Positions 54,426 to 62,131 of a stretch of DNA of 64,000 bases are shown in pieces (positions within the stretch are counted from its first letter, which is position 1; the number at the start of each line of letters is the position of its first letter). The notes under the pieces were generated by a model. That model was not told where the DNA came from, did not search any database, and saw only the letters and a list, made by a program, of their open reading frames with translations. The DNA is from Halogeometricum sp. S3BR5-2. Its GTDB lineage: Archaea; Halobacteriota; Halobacteria; Halobacteriales; Haloferacaceae. Made by a program: the position numbers and the translations under genes. The DNA lies in assembly GCF_031624635.1 (NCBI RefSeq), contig NZ_JAMQOQ010000007.1, positions 62,001 to 126,000 of the forward strand, read 5' to 3'.

Positions 54426-54931
54426 GCGCGCTCCACATCGCCGACACTGGCCTGTTCGTGGCGATGGGGCAGCCCTCGAATAGCCGCTACCAGGCTGTTC
54501 GGCGATTCGCTCGCCGGAACGACATCACCTTCGTCCTCCCTGAACGGGTATACGAGGAGCTGACCGTCAACGACCCCGACATCGAGGCACCACCCGTCGA
54601 CGCCGCGATTAACGAGAGGTGGACGACAGTCGCGACGCCGCTTGAGTTTTCGGAGCCCATCGTCTCGCGGGCGATGGACGGCGTCCAGCGATACATCGCG
54701 AACGCCGACGACCGGCCCGCAGATGAGGTTGAGCGGGCGGACGCCGCGCTCGCAGCCATAGCTGCCCAGCACCTCAGTACGGGGACGGCGACCGAGGTGT
54801 ACATCTATACGACCGATATCGCAGCCGGTGAGGGAGCCGAAGCTGTGCTCGGGAGTGAGGGCTACGGGGATTCAGTGACGTTCGTGAACGGCTTCCGGTT
54901 CATCGAGGACTTGGTCACTGGAGACAGCTGA
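54422..54931 (+). CDS. PIN-like nuclease, toxin candidate
   Basis: 169 residues. The PIN acidic constellation is visible: D8 in ALHIADTGLFVA, Glu in LPERVYEEL, Asp in VERADAALAAIA and Asp in YIYTTDIAAGEGAEAV. PIN enzymes cleave RNA using Mg(II) bound by these residues. The start overlaps the HTH gene by four bases, so expression is coupled. Likely the toxin or effector of a type II-like pair. The target RNA is unknown. Confidence 0.75.
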   Translation: MSALHIADTGLFVAMGQPSNSRYQAVRRFARRNDITFVLPERVYEELTVNDPDIEAPPVDAAINERWTTVATPLEFSEPIVSRAMDGVQRYIANADDRPADEVERADAALAAIAAQHLSTGTATEVYIYTTDIAAGEGAEAVLGSEGYGDSVTFVNGFRFIEDLVTGDS

Positions 54932-54933
54932 CG

Positions 54934-55197
54934 CTAGTCTGCGTCAAGAGTACGAGCGTCGAGTTCGCCGGCGAGGTACTGCTCTCCCTCTCGCGTGATA
55001 TCGTAGACACCGTTGCCGAGGGAGACGACGAGACCGTATGCGACCAACGTCTTGCAGCGGGCATTGATGGGCATGATGGTGATGTCACTAATCCGCCGGT
55101 ATGAGGAGTCAGTTCCAGATAGTGAGTAGGACGAGTCGAGAGGGACATATACTACGCAACCTTCCCCTGTCTGGTGTCGAGAGAACCTTAAAAACAC
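54934..55197 (-). CDS. phiH1-repressor-like winged-helix protein, N-terminally shortened
   Basis: 87 residues. The C-terminal half matches the haloarchaeal phiH1-repressor family: INARCKTLVAYGLVVSLGNG then VYDITREGEQYLAGELDARTLD. The first helices with the recognition site are poorly preserved and preceded by an atypical N-terminus, so this may be a decayed or truncated copy. Convergent with the PIN gene, ending 2 bp after it. Confidence 0.5.
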   Translation of the reverse strand: MFLRFSRHQTGEGCVVYVPLDSSYSLSGTDSSYRRISDITIMPINARCKTLVAYGLVVSLGNGVYDITREGEQYLAGELDARTLDAD

Positions 55198-55262
55198 TAC
55201 CAGTCTATTGGGTAGTTATACTTCCACCACGGTTAGCTTTCATTTTTGTGTACACACTCCAT

Positions 55263-55631
55263 ATGACCTCTATGAGCGAAGATTCGAACACTGGATCAGG
55301 TAGCGATTCCTCGGACAAATCTTCCGAGCAGAGCTCAGACTCCGAGCAGTTAGCCGCGAGTAAAGATACGAGTGACAACAGACAGCAAGAGAACACTCAC
55401 AGCGCCCAGAAATCGAATAGCAAAGACCGACACCATGCTGCGAACTCAGCGCAGAAATCCTCTGACCGAACTGCCGAAAAGGGAGGTAGCAAAGACCCGT
55501 CTGACAGTCAAGCCCCGACAGCAGAGGGGGAGAGTATCCCGAGCAGCGTTGATGCTGAAGTCCCACCCAATACGGAGAATGCTGGAAACGAGTCAGATAA
55601 CAGTGACACCAACAGCTCAGGAGACGAATAA
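55263..55631 (+). CDS. Ser-rich disordered protein
   Basis: 122 residues, almost entirely Ser/Asp/Glu/Asn/Lys/Gln, with no hydrophobic core. Starts at ATG 55263 or ATG 55272. Nine bases separate it from the DUF6338-like membrane gene, so they are likely co-transcribed. Such low-complexity acidic proteins can be linkers or scaffolds. It could also be a fragment. No function assigned. Confidence 0.5.
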   Translation: MTSMSEDSNTGSGSDSSDKSSEQSSDSEQLAASKDTSDNRQQENTHSAQKSNSKDRHHAANSAQKSSDRTAEKGGSKDPSDSQAPTAEGESIPSSVDAEVPPNTENAGNESDNSDTNSSGDE

Positions 55632-55640
55632 CGACTTCCA

Positions 55641-56288
55641 ATGGCAGTCTCAAGCGGCACTGCTGTCTTCTATACGGTTCTAATAGCCCCAGGATTCATC
55701 GCGGTAATGATCGGTATCAGTCTCTCCGCGATGGAACAAAGCCTATCACAGTTTGTTCTTCTAATTTGGAGTCTCGTCACAAGCTTGTTCATCGACATCG
55801 CATTCCTCTGGAGCTATCAGGTGATATATGGACCAATAACGTCACTTAACGAATTAACTGGTATTCTGTTCAACCCTAGCCTTAAACTGGATTATCTCTT
55901 GATAGTCTTCCTCACCTCCGTTGCTGTTGGTGGGCTCTACGCTCTTGGCTTTCTTACTGATGTTCCAGGTCGGTTTCGAAAGACACTGCAGAGGAACTCC
56001 TACGTCACATATAATCCACGCCAACCCTGGGAGAATTTCATGCGTGACGCAAAGAATATTCGAATTAAGACTCAAGACGACCAGCTGTATGCGGGTGACG
56101 TTTCGGAATGGAGTCGAGCAGGTCGACGACGTGAAGTCCGTATCGAGAACCCACATAGGTATCAACCGAAGATCAGTGATTACGAGTCAGTTGGCCGTGA
56201 TGATATGCTGTTTCTTGGTGGTGACATTGACCGAGTACTGATGAGAGAGAAAGACGAAATGGTACAGAAAGGAGAAGATGACGAATAA
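55641..56288 (+). CDS. Membrane protein, DUF6338-like
   Basis: 215 residues. Three hydrophobic helices (VFYTVLIAPGFIAVMIGISL, VLLIWSLVTSLFIDIAFLW, YLLIVFLTSVAVGGLYALGF) precede a cytoplasmic domain: RQPWENFMRDAKNIRIKTQD, DQLYAGDVSEW, REVRIENPHRY, then DMLFLGGDIDRVLM. The PW..F, DG/DQ.Y.G and terminal di-R/V motifs match the DUF6338 pattern as I remember it. Biochemical role unknown. Part of a small membrane-protein cluster at 55.2-58.8 kb. Confidence 0.6.
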   Translation: MAVSSGTAVFYTVLIAPGFIAVMIGISLSAMEQSLSQFVLLIWSLVTSLFIDIAFLWSYQVIYGPITSLNELTGILFNPSLKLDYLLIVFLTSVAVGGLYALGFLTDVPGRFRKTLQRNSYVTYNPRQPWENFMRDAKNIRIKTQDDQLYAGDVSEWSRAGRRREVRIENPHRYQPKISDYESVGRDDMLFLGGDIDRVLMREKDEMVQKGEDDE

Positions 56289-56366
56289 AATTCCTACTGT
56301 CGCTTGATTGTCATCTGCTGTTCAAAGATTAGCGACGCGACCAGAGAACGGGGACGTTCCTCCTAC

Positions 56367-56534
56367 TTAGATGGCAGTGATGATGATCAACAGCCCCCAT
56401 AACACGATCCCGGTCATGCGCCCGACCGTTCCTGTGAGTCTGAGCACTCCAAGAGCGATCATCCCGAGTGGGAGGGCGAGTTTGGTGGTTCCTCGCGCCA
56501 CGTTCAAAGAGTGTTGAACGCCGAAGGATTTCAA
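56367..56534 (-). CDS. Possible small membrane protein or gene remnant, 55 aa
   Basis: From TTG 56534 on the minus strand: KSFGVQHSLNVARGTTKLAL, PLGMIALGVLRLTGTVGRMT, then GIVLWGLLIIITAI and a stop at 56367. Two hydrophobic segments and clean haloarchaeal composition suggest coding sequence. A GAGGTGG lies just before the TTG. An in-frame stop directly upstream prevents a longer protein, so it may be the tail of a broken gene. The rest of this 325-bp gap shows nothing else. Confidence 0.35.
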   Translation of the reverse strand: MKSFGVQHSLNVARGTTKLALPLGMIALGVLRLTGTVGRMTGIVLWGLLIIITAI

Positions 56535-56613
56535 GACACCACCTCAACTGCATAGCAGGCACGACACTCACACTACCGGTAGATTCGTTATACTAGATGG
56601 TTTCTAATAGGTA

Positions 56614-57465
56614 ATGACGAACAACCAGAGTAATGAGGAGCAAAATCAAAGATACAACGAACCAGAGCTTCGACGAGACTTCTTCCTGCTCTTTCTAGTA
56701 CCAACAGTAGTGCTGACGATTATCTATCTGCACCCACAAAGCGAGCAGATCTTAGAGTACAAAGCCCGTAACCCGACGATTCTCAGTATTCTCGGATCAA
56801 ACCTGGCTCATCGAACTAACGGACACATCATTGGTAACCTCATGGGGTATTGGTTACTCGGCGGAACTGCCTATCTCCTGCTTCGAGAAGCGGATTCTAC
56901 ACGCATTTATCGGTACGCGTTCGTTGCGTACCTTCTGGTTCTGCCGTTCTTCGCTAGCGAAACGATCCTCTTCATGTTTGCCGATAGACCAGAAATCGTC
57001 GCTAAATACGAGAGTGTAGGGTTCTCTCTAACGGTCGGAGCGATAACCGGACTTCTAGCGGTAGCGATAGCGAAGTACTATGTCGAAATTATTGATGATG
57101 GCTTTCCGTGGATACCGTCGCTTGGACTATTCGTTCTCGGGTTTTCCCTTGCGTTCTACAATCTCAACGCGGTGAGCAACACAACACTGTTCTTCACAGT
57201 TATCGGGCTTGCGATACTCCTGTATATGGCGTACCGTCTTAGAAACTCTTTCGAGACTTATGCAAACCAAAGAATTGTGCGTCTGGTAGGCGCAATTGCG
57301 GTATTCGTGTTCGGTCTTCTATCTCTCTTTCCGGCGTCTGCTCCAACCGGAATCTATGCACACATGGCTGGGTATGTGTGGGGATACTTCCTCCCTTTGG
57401 GAGGGATCTTCGTTACCACGGTGTATCAAGTGGTCCACGCCCGTTTGATGAGTTCTCCCTCATAG
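56614..57465 (+). CDS. Rhomboid-like intramembrane serine protease
   Basis: 283 residues with about seven hydrophobic segments. Rhomboid landmarks: LAHRTNGHIIGNLMGYWLLG (HxxxN region of helix 2), SVGFSLTVGAITG (GxS with the presumed nucleophile Ser) and YAHMAGYVWGYFLP (the His followed by GxxxG-like spacing). A soluble N-terminus of 20 residues is present. Rhomboids cleave membrane-spanning substrates. The motifs are divergent (GFS rather than GxSG), so it may be an inactive relative. Clustered with other membrane genes. Confidence 0.6.
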   Translation: MTNNQSNEEQNQRYNEPELRRDFFLLFLVPTVVLTIIYLHPQSEQILEYKARNPTILSILGSNLAHRTNGHIIGNLMGYWLLGGTAYLLLREADSTRIYRYAFVAYLLVLPFFASETILFMFADRPEIVAKYESVGFSLTVGAITGLLAVAIAKYYVEIIDDGFPWIPSLGLFVLGFSLAFYNLNAVSNTTLFFTVIGLAILLYMAYRLRNSFETYANQRIVRLVGAIAVFVFGLLSLFPASAPTGIYAHMAGYVWGYFLPLGGIFVTTVYQVVHARLMSSPS

Positions 57466-57680
57466 ACTGTGTTTTGCCAGTTATCCCACTCGCCGATTGT
57501 AACCCGGGACACGTCATCATCGCTACTTACGAGCGTCAGATTTGATGCCCCGTCGTCGAACCGTTACTCGAAATTCATCCAAACAGAATTAGATTCTTAC
57601 CAGAATTTACTTGTGTTTTTGAATCCAGTACTATCAATCACCCGATTCACATGGCGCGAGAGGCACGGTGTACTTGGGAA

Positions 57681-58514
57681 ATGACCGATGATTCAGGTGA
57701 GAACACCGAGGACCCGAATGCATCTTCTCAGAGAGAACTGATGTATCCGTTCCCTCCCCTCTCCTACTACGAACGCAAATCAACCGATCGTCCACCTCAA
57801 CCAGTTCCAGAGTTTCTCAACGCGAACTACCAGTACCTCACCATCGCTGGTGTATTCGCCGCGCTCGTCGCATATCTCTCTCGAATTACTCTTGTCTATC
57901 CTCAGCCCAAACTCGCCGGGATGCTCGGTGCAGCAATCATGTTCGCTATCGCATTCCTGGTTGTCATCAACAACGCAGTGATAGAAGCATCAAGAGCGTA
58001 CAAACACGAATCATTTCTGAATATATCGAGTTATGTCACAATAGCGATAGCGATGTTCCTGATCGGGTCTTCCTTGACCTCATTCTTCAATTCGCAGCAA
58101 TCAGCGACAGTAGATGCCCTTGACAGTCTTGTCGGGATGGTTCTAATATTCCTGATTATTGCATTTATTCGTGGGAAGTTCACTACCCCATGGGAACTAG
58201 ACCCGTCTGAAAGGGATGGGAGTGCTTTTGGCCGATTCACAAGACCAATCGCCGCATATGCTCAGTACATTGGTGGCGCTGTGGGTTGGATCTACTTTGT
58301 CGGACCGAGACAGTGGGTTGAACTGATTGGGCTGCCTGCTCGCCCGAGCACTTTACCGCCAGATGGCCTAACGCTGAATATTCTCTTTGCGACGATATCT
58401 CTGATTATTCTGACGGCAGTGATTATTGTTCTCGCGGTAGTCTCTCACTACCTCTACGAGGTGTTGGCCGAGCGTGTCGAGGCATTTCGTTCTCGATTGA
58501 AGGGATGGCCGTGA
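57681..58514 (+). CDS. Polytopic membrane protein
   Basis: 277 residues from ATG 57681; an in-frame ATG 30 bp upstream is possible. Polar N-terminus with a Pro-rich stretch (RPPQPVPEFLNANYQYLTIA), then about six hydrophobic helices ending in a coiled cytoplasmic tail (YEVLAERVEAFRSRLKGWP). No known motifs. It overlaps the following micro-gene by one base. Presumed to act with the rhomboid-like and DUF6338-like proteins, by proximity only. Confidence 0.6.
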   Translation: MTDDSGENTEDPNASSQRELMYPFPPLSYYERKSTDRPPQPVPEFLNANYQYLTIAGVFAALVAYLSRITLVYPQPKLAGMLGAAIMFAIAFLVVINNAVIEASRAYKHESFLNISSYVTIAIAMFLIGSSLTSFFNSQQSATVDALDSLVGMVLIFLIIAFIRGKFTTPWELDPSERDGSAFGRFTRPIAAYAQYIGGAVGWIYFVGPRQWVELIGLPARPSTLPPDGLTLNILFATISLIILTAVIIVLAVVSHYLYEVLAERVEAFRSRLKGWP

Positions 58515-58660
58515 TGAAGGAGCCAGACGGCAGCGTCTGGGTCGTACGCACCCACACCGACGGGCAACGCATCTTCGCGGAGAAACGAGACGACGAAGAA
58601 GCGGCATTTGATCTCGCTCTTGAGCAGTCAGTCGATGGAGACGTCTACCGACGACCCTGA
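58514..58660 (+). CDS. Small protein, 48 aa
   Basis: ATG 58514 shares a base with the preceding TGA. It reads MKEPDGSVWVVRTHTDGQRI, FAEKRDDEEAAFDLALEQSV, DGDVYRRP. The compact beta-beta-alpha pattern with clear haloarchaeal codon use looks genuine. It overlaps the next micro-gene in another frame. No function known. Confidence 0.5.
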   Translation: MKEPDGSVWVVRTHTDGQRIFAEKRDDEEAAFDLALEQSVDGDVYRRP

Positions 58661-58742
58661 CCGATTACTCGTCTACTTCAAATTCGAACCTGCAGTAGAC
58701 GAATCGGGGTGGGTTGTTGTTGAGGAAGAGCCGCAGTATTGA
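58635..58742 (+). CDS. Small protein, 35 aa, overlapping the previous gene
   Basis: ATG 58635, 26 bases before the stop of the 48-residue gene: METSTDDPDRLLVYFKFEPA then VDESGWVVVEEEPQY. Acidic and beta-like. Translationally coupled micro-genes of this kind occur in haloarchaeal accessory clusters. It ends 9 bp before the convergent gene. Support is modest because of its length. Confidence 0.4.
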   Translation: METSTDDPDRLLVYFKFEPAVDESGWVVVEEEPQY

Positions 58743-58751
58743 ATCGTTCCT

Positions 58752-59387
58752 TTACTTACGGAGAATTTCTAGCACATCTTCTTTCTGGGCATTCAATCCA
58801 TCTATTTGCCGTTTCAAACGCCCGCTAAACTGCGCAATATCTCTTTTCTGCTCACCAGACTCAAACGCCTCCGTAACACTCGCAACAGTCCGCTGAACCT
58901 TGTGAACGTCATTGTAGTACGTAATTACCTCGTCAATGTCGGAAACATCTAACACCCCAATCTTGTCAAGATTCGAATCGTAAACGTTACTTGAGAGATC
59001 TATCTCAGAGAGTTCATCTAACTCAGTCACATATGGACGTGCGAGCATACCAGCGCCCTCGTGCAAAATCTTCTTCTTTCGTTCCTCTGAGAGATCCTCA
59101 AATAGGTCTTCATCTCCTGCCTGTCTCAGTCCCTCTCTCACTCCGGTTTGGATGTTGTTCTCACGATCTTCTTTTGAACCGAGGGCTTCTAGTTTCTCTG
59201 CGAACGCATCTAGGGCTGCAATGTCCATTGAGTCGATCTCTGCGATGAGTGCTTGTCGCAGGCGTTGTTCTTCGGCTGCTTGTTGGCGGTTATGAAGCCA
59301 GTAGGTACCGCCGAGGCTGGCGAGAGCACCAATGGTTGCACCGACGAGAGAAGAGCCGCCTATCCAAATAGCCGATTCTGCGACCAT
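58752..59387 (-). CDS. Membrane-anchored coiled-coil protein
   Basis: 211 residues. One N-terminal membrane helix (WIGGSSLVGATIGALASLGG TYW) is followed by a long, mostly helical cytoplasmic part (NRQQAAEEQRLRQALIAEID; EDLFEDLSEERKKKILHEGA; EQKRDIAQFSGRLKRQIDGL). Similar single-helix plus coiled-coil proteins are found among phage- and plasmid-borne genes in many prokaryotes. No catalytic motif. Convergent with the micro-genes. Confidence 0.65.
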   Translation of the reverse strand: MVAESAIWIGGSSLVGATIGALASLGGTYWLHNRQQAAEEQRLRQALIAEIDSMDIAALDAFAEKLEALGSKEDRENNIQTGVREGLRQAGDEDLFEDLSEERKKKILHEGAGMLARPYVTELDELSEIDLSSNVYDSNLDKIGVLDVSDIDEVITYYNDVHKVQRTVASVTEAFESGEQKRDIAQFSGRLKRQIDGLNAQKEDVLEILRK

Positions 59388-59441
59388 GTGTTTTCACCAT
59401 TTAGTCCACTGTCATGAAGACTGGTGTTTGGGAGAACCAAC

Positions 59442-59690
59442 CTAACTTTCACGAGTCTCAGCTGAAATAGCCAGTGAGTGGTGTGTGTCACGCCGTATCT
59501 GTTGATTCGGACGTGACGACAACGGAATTGTACAGCGCCCCGGCACCATCAGAGCCAAAGACACCGCATAGATCCCGATTATGAGCACGGGATCAACCGG
59601 GATATCAGCTAGAGTCTCGGCGATGACCGGGAGGAGAACTAGCACGGTCGCTGCGAGTGCAGCGCGGCCAGCACGTGTGACGCGCTCCTG
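59442..59690 (-). pseudogene. Tail of a truncated membrane protein gene
   Basis: About 82 residues with two hydrophobic segments (AALAATVLVLLPVIAETLAD and VLIIGIYAVSLALMVPG) and a polar end (SSRPNQQIRRDTHHSLAISA). Reading further upstream in the same frame only mirrors the ABC ATPase relic on the other strand. Probably the C-terminal remainder of a gene cut by the same rearrangement that truncated the ATPase. Family unknown. Confidence 0.35.
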
Positions 59691-60248
59691 GCGCCCTGCG
59701 TAACCTCGTCGGCGTTCAGGAAGCCGGCGACGCCGACACATGGTACAAGAAGCTCTCGGGTGGACAGCAACGCGGGCCTGCGTCGGCATCACGATCGTCA
59801 ACGATCCGGATGTGCTCTTTCTCGACGAACCCACCACCGGTATCGACCCGATGGGCCGCCACAGTCTTTGGCGGGTCGTCGAACGGGTGGCGGGCACGAC
59901 CGTGGTGCTCACGAGCCACTCGATGGAGGAGTCGAGCGCTTCTCTGACCGTGTTGCACTCATGGACGACAGCCACGTCGTCGCTACGGGATCACCCGACG
60001 GGCTCATCGAACAGTACGGCGGGCAGCCCCGACTTGTGGTTCGGACCGAAGCCGACGCCGAATCGCTGCTGGAGATAGGCTACCAGATTGCGGAGCGCGC
60101 CAACGAACTATTTGTCTACGGTATCGGCGCCGCAGAGATCGCCGACGCCGTCAAGGCGTTCAAACAGTTGGTTATCTCATCCGATGGGGACATCGCCGTC
60201 CGGTTTACTGTCGAAGGGATTCCGATCGATGTCTCACCGGCGGTGTAG
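59690..60248 (+). pseudogene. Truncated, twice-frameshifted ABC transporter ATPase
   Basis: Read across three frames: ALRNLVGVQEAGDADTWYKK then LSGGQQR (signature), GITIVNDPDVLFLDEPTTGI (Walker B), TTVVLTSHSMEE (switch His), VERFSDRVALMDDSHVVATG and GGQPRLVVRTEADAE to a stop at 60246-60248. Frame breaks lie near 59770 and 59928. The Walker A half is absent. The protein was a drug/antibiotic-type ABC-2 exporter ATPase and is now non-functional. Confidence 0.75.
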
Positions 60249-60870
60249 ACATCATCGTCGAGGATGAGTTCGAGTGCGTCGGCGAATAACGACGTTTGTT
60301 ACGGAAATAGAGAGTGCTCTCGAAAGCCCTCGGCCACTCGACGTCCTGCGACCACGCGAGACGTAGTCTCTCTTGCACTCGTTCGCTCTGCTCATGGGAA
60401 CCCCACTGCGCGCCTTGTGCCTGCGGTGCTTGCGGGGTCGGGGGACAACCGAGACGGCCTCGCCCTTTCTGAGTCCGCCAGGATGTCGGCTGTGTTACCG
60501 AGCGTTGAGGGTGATTGAACGGTGTTTCTCTACGGCCCGCCCCGCTCGCCGCTGCCGCCCTCCGCGTCGCTCGCGACCGACCATTCCGGGCATGCGGGCG
60601 CTCTCCGCAACGCCCGCGCCCGTTCCGGGCTAAAATGAATGTGCCCTCGACGCCAGCGGGTATCCCCGTCGGTTGCGCCCCTTGCGGGCTTTCGCGTTCC
60701 AGCGCTTTGTGCCGCCTGCGCTGTCGCGCGCCACACAGCGGCGCGCGTTCTCGGCGACAGTCGCCCTGGACACGGACCCGCACATCGGGCCGGACACGAC
60801 CGGGCATATCCCGCTGGCCGCTCGCTCCGGGCGGGTCGGCGCGCGGTGCTGGTTGGGTGGCCTCCCTATG

Positions 60871-60926
60871 GCGCGCTCTCGCTCGCACCCCAGGGGGCGC
60901 TCGCGAAGGCGCGAGCGAGAGCGCGC
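60871..60926. repeat. 16-bp perfect inverted repeat (stem-loop)
   Basis: GCGCGCTCTCGCTCGC (60871-60886) is exactly complementary to GCGAGCGAGAGCGCGC (60911-60926) with a 24-base loop. It is the longest perfect stem I found in the window. It lies about 95 bp upstream of the RPA-like start and could be a terminator, a structured RNA or a replication/partition site. Confidence 0.7.
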
Positions 60927-60957
60927 AGATGGTTCTGTCGGTCGGTGTCGTCGAAGA

Positions 60958-60981
60958 ACCGCGATGTAGTAGCATCGCGGT
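60958..60981. repeat. 9-bp hairpin immediately upstream of the RPA-like gene
   Basis: ACCGCGATG and CATCGCGGT are exact complements around a TAGTAG loop. It follows the 16-bp stem by 31 bp and ends 39 bp before ATG 61021. Position suggests a leader structure controlling RPA expression or a site for the encoded regulator. Confidence 0.55.
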
Positions 60982-61020
60982 GGCGGGCGCGTGAGCGCCT
61001 TCAGGAACCAGTGAGTTCCA

Positions 61021-61917
61021 ATGTCAAGTAAGAACGTAACCAGTCAAGTAGTTTCGGTCGATGAACAAGCATTCGAAAAAGCGAACGAAGCAGAGATCGA
61101 CGAAGATGGCTTCGAGGTCGTCGATGAAACCCCGGAGTTCCAGGCGACGGTGCAGATGGAGGTGCAGGCGAAGGTGGATGCGAACCACCCGGACGGGATG
61201 GTCGACACTAGTGACGAGCGGATCTACGGTGCGACCCTCGAACAAGAAGAGCGTATTCGGGCGCGGGAAGCAGAGCTGGAGCGCATCAGTGCCCAGGCAG
61301 AGCTGGGGACGCAGGAAGGTCGGGAGAAGCGAACGCGAGACATCGCGGCGAAGCGGAGCGCTGAGCGGCGTGCTAAGTTCCAGAAGCGGGCGGCAAGCGT
61401 GAATCCGATGGCTGACCCGGAACGAGGCGATCCCCGTGCAGAACTCACGCAGGAGCAGTTGGCGGCGGTGAACACGCAGTCGATGCGGCTGGCCGAAAAG
61501 CTGGATGGCTGGTCGCGAGCAGCGATTGGTCGGCGGCTGGGTGAAGCCGTAGTCGGTGGGAAAGACCTGACGAGTGCAGTCGTTGGGGTGTTCGAGGAGT
61601 TGCAGACGGCGCCGGGACAGGTGGTTCCCATCGGGAAGCTCGAGAACGTCGATCGCAAAGAGGTGAGCATCGAAGGCCATGTAAGCGTGCTTTGGGAGCC
61701 GTCGAGTGCAGCCATTTCCCAAGTAGGCCTCATCGAGGACGACAGTGGGAAAACGAAGTTCACGAGCTGGAAAGCTTCGGATGCCCCCTGGATCGAAGAG
61801 GGTGAGCGCGTTCGGATTCACGGGGCAGCGAAGAACTGGTACAACGGGCGTGTCTCAGTAGCCGTCACTGGATGGTCGACCCTGCATTTCCCTGAGCGCG
61901 GCCGCTGGTGGGAATAG
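61021..61917 (+). CDS. RPA-like OB-fold single-stranded DNA-binding protein
   Basis: 298 residues. The N-terminal helical half is charged (LEQEERIRAREAELERISAQ) and carries an Arg/Lys-rich middle. The C-terminal OB fold shows IGKLENVDRKEVSIEGHVSV, GLIEDDSGKTKFTSWKASDA, EEGERVRIHGAAKNWYNGRV and SVAVTGWSTL. The aromatic residues W and F in these strands would stack on ssDNA. Plasmid-borne RPA-like genes of this type are common in haloarchaea. It would protect ssDNA during replication or conjugative transfer. TFB follows 214 bp downstream. Confidence 0.82.
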   Translation: MSSKNVTSQVVSVDEQAFEKANEAEIDEDGFEVVDETPEFQATVQMEVQAKVDANHPDGMVDTSDERIYGATLEQEERIRAREAELERISAQAELGTQEGREKRTRDIAAKRSAERRAKFQKRAASVNPMADPERGDPRAELTQEQLAAVNTQSMRLAEKLDGWSRAAIGRRLGEAVVGGKDLTSAVVGVFEELQTAPGQVVPIGKLENVDRKEVSIEGHVSVLWEPSSAAISQVGLIEDDSGKTKFTSWKASDAPWIEEGERVRIHGAAKNWYNGRVSVAVTGWSTLHFPERGRWWE

Positions 61918-61995
61918 CCGGAGCAACGCACCCCTTTTTTGCTGGTGTGAAGCGGTCACCGCCACCTCCCACCACCTCCACGGTCCGGGCTGCTC

Positions 61996-62014
61996 ACGGC
62001 GCTGGGAGCGCCGT
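61996..62014. repeat. 8-bp hairpin between RPA-like and TFB genes
   Basis: ACGGCGCT-GGG-AGCGCCGT is a perfect stem with a three-base loop, 79 bp after the RPA stop. A second weaker stem (GGGC/GCCC) lies at about 62067-62081. Either may end RPA transcription or act in the TFB leader. Confidence 0.5.
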
Positions 62015-62131
62015 TGCGCTGCCGGGCTTTCGCCATAGAGTAAACCCCCTGGTTGCTGTCCTACTGGGCGTTTGTTTGCCCCAGAGTGGCTGAGGGGCGT
62101 CCCGAAGAACGCATCGTCCCTCGTGAACATC

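Larger units (their letters stand above)
60249..61020. other. GC-rich, hairpin-bearing interval before the RPA-like gene
   Basis: About 770 bp. From 60370 onward the sequence is very GC- and CpG-rich with frames open on several strands, but none has a recognisable product or consistent haloarchaeal composition. A 256-residue minus-strand frame (60205-60975) is Arg/Pro/Ala-rich noise. Strong hairpins at 60871-60926 and 60958-60981 stand out. The interval may hold regulatory or replication signals for the downstream RPA-TFB genes. Confidence 0.5.

Noticed and set aside
56501-56545. Second copy of the GGCTCTGTTGAAA element
   Set aside because: About 22 bases (GCCGAAGGATTTCAA region) resemble the right end of the 31007 element, but there is no matching inverted repeat or target duplication, and the bases are explained by a small membrane-protein frame.
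60205-60975. 256-residue minus-strand frame in the GC-rich interval
   Set aside because: Arg/Ala/Pro-rich without domains; frames are open on several strands here because of the high GC, and hairpins interrupt it.
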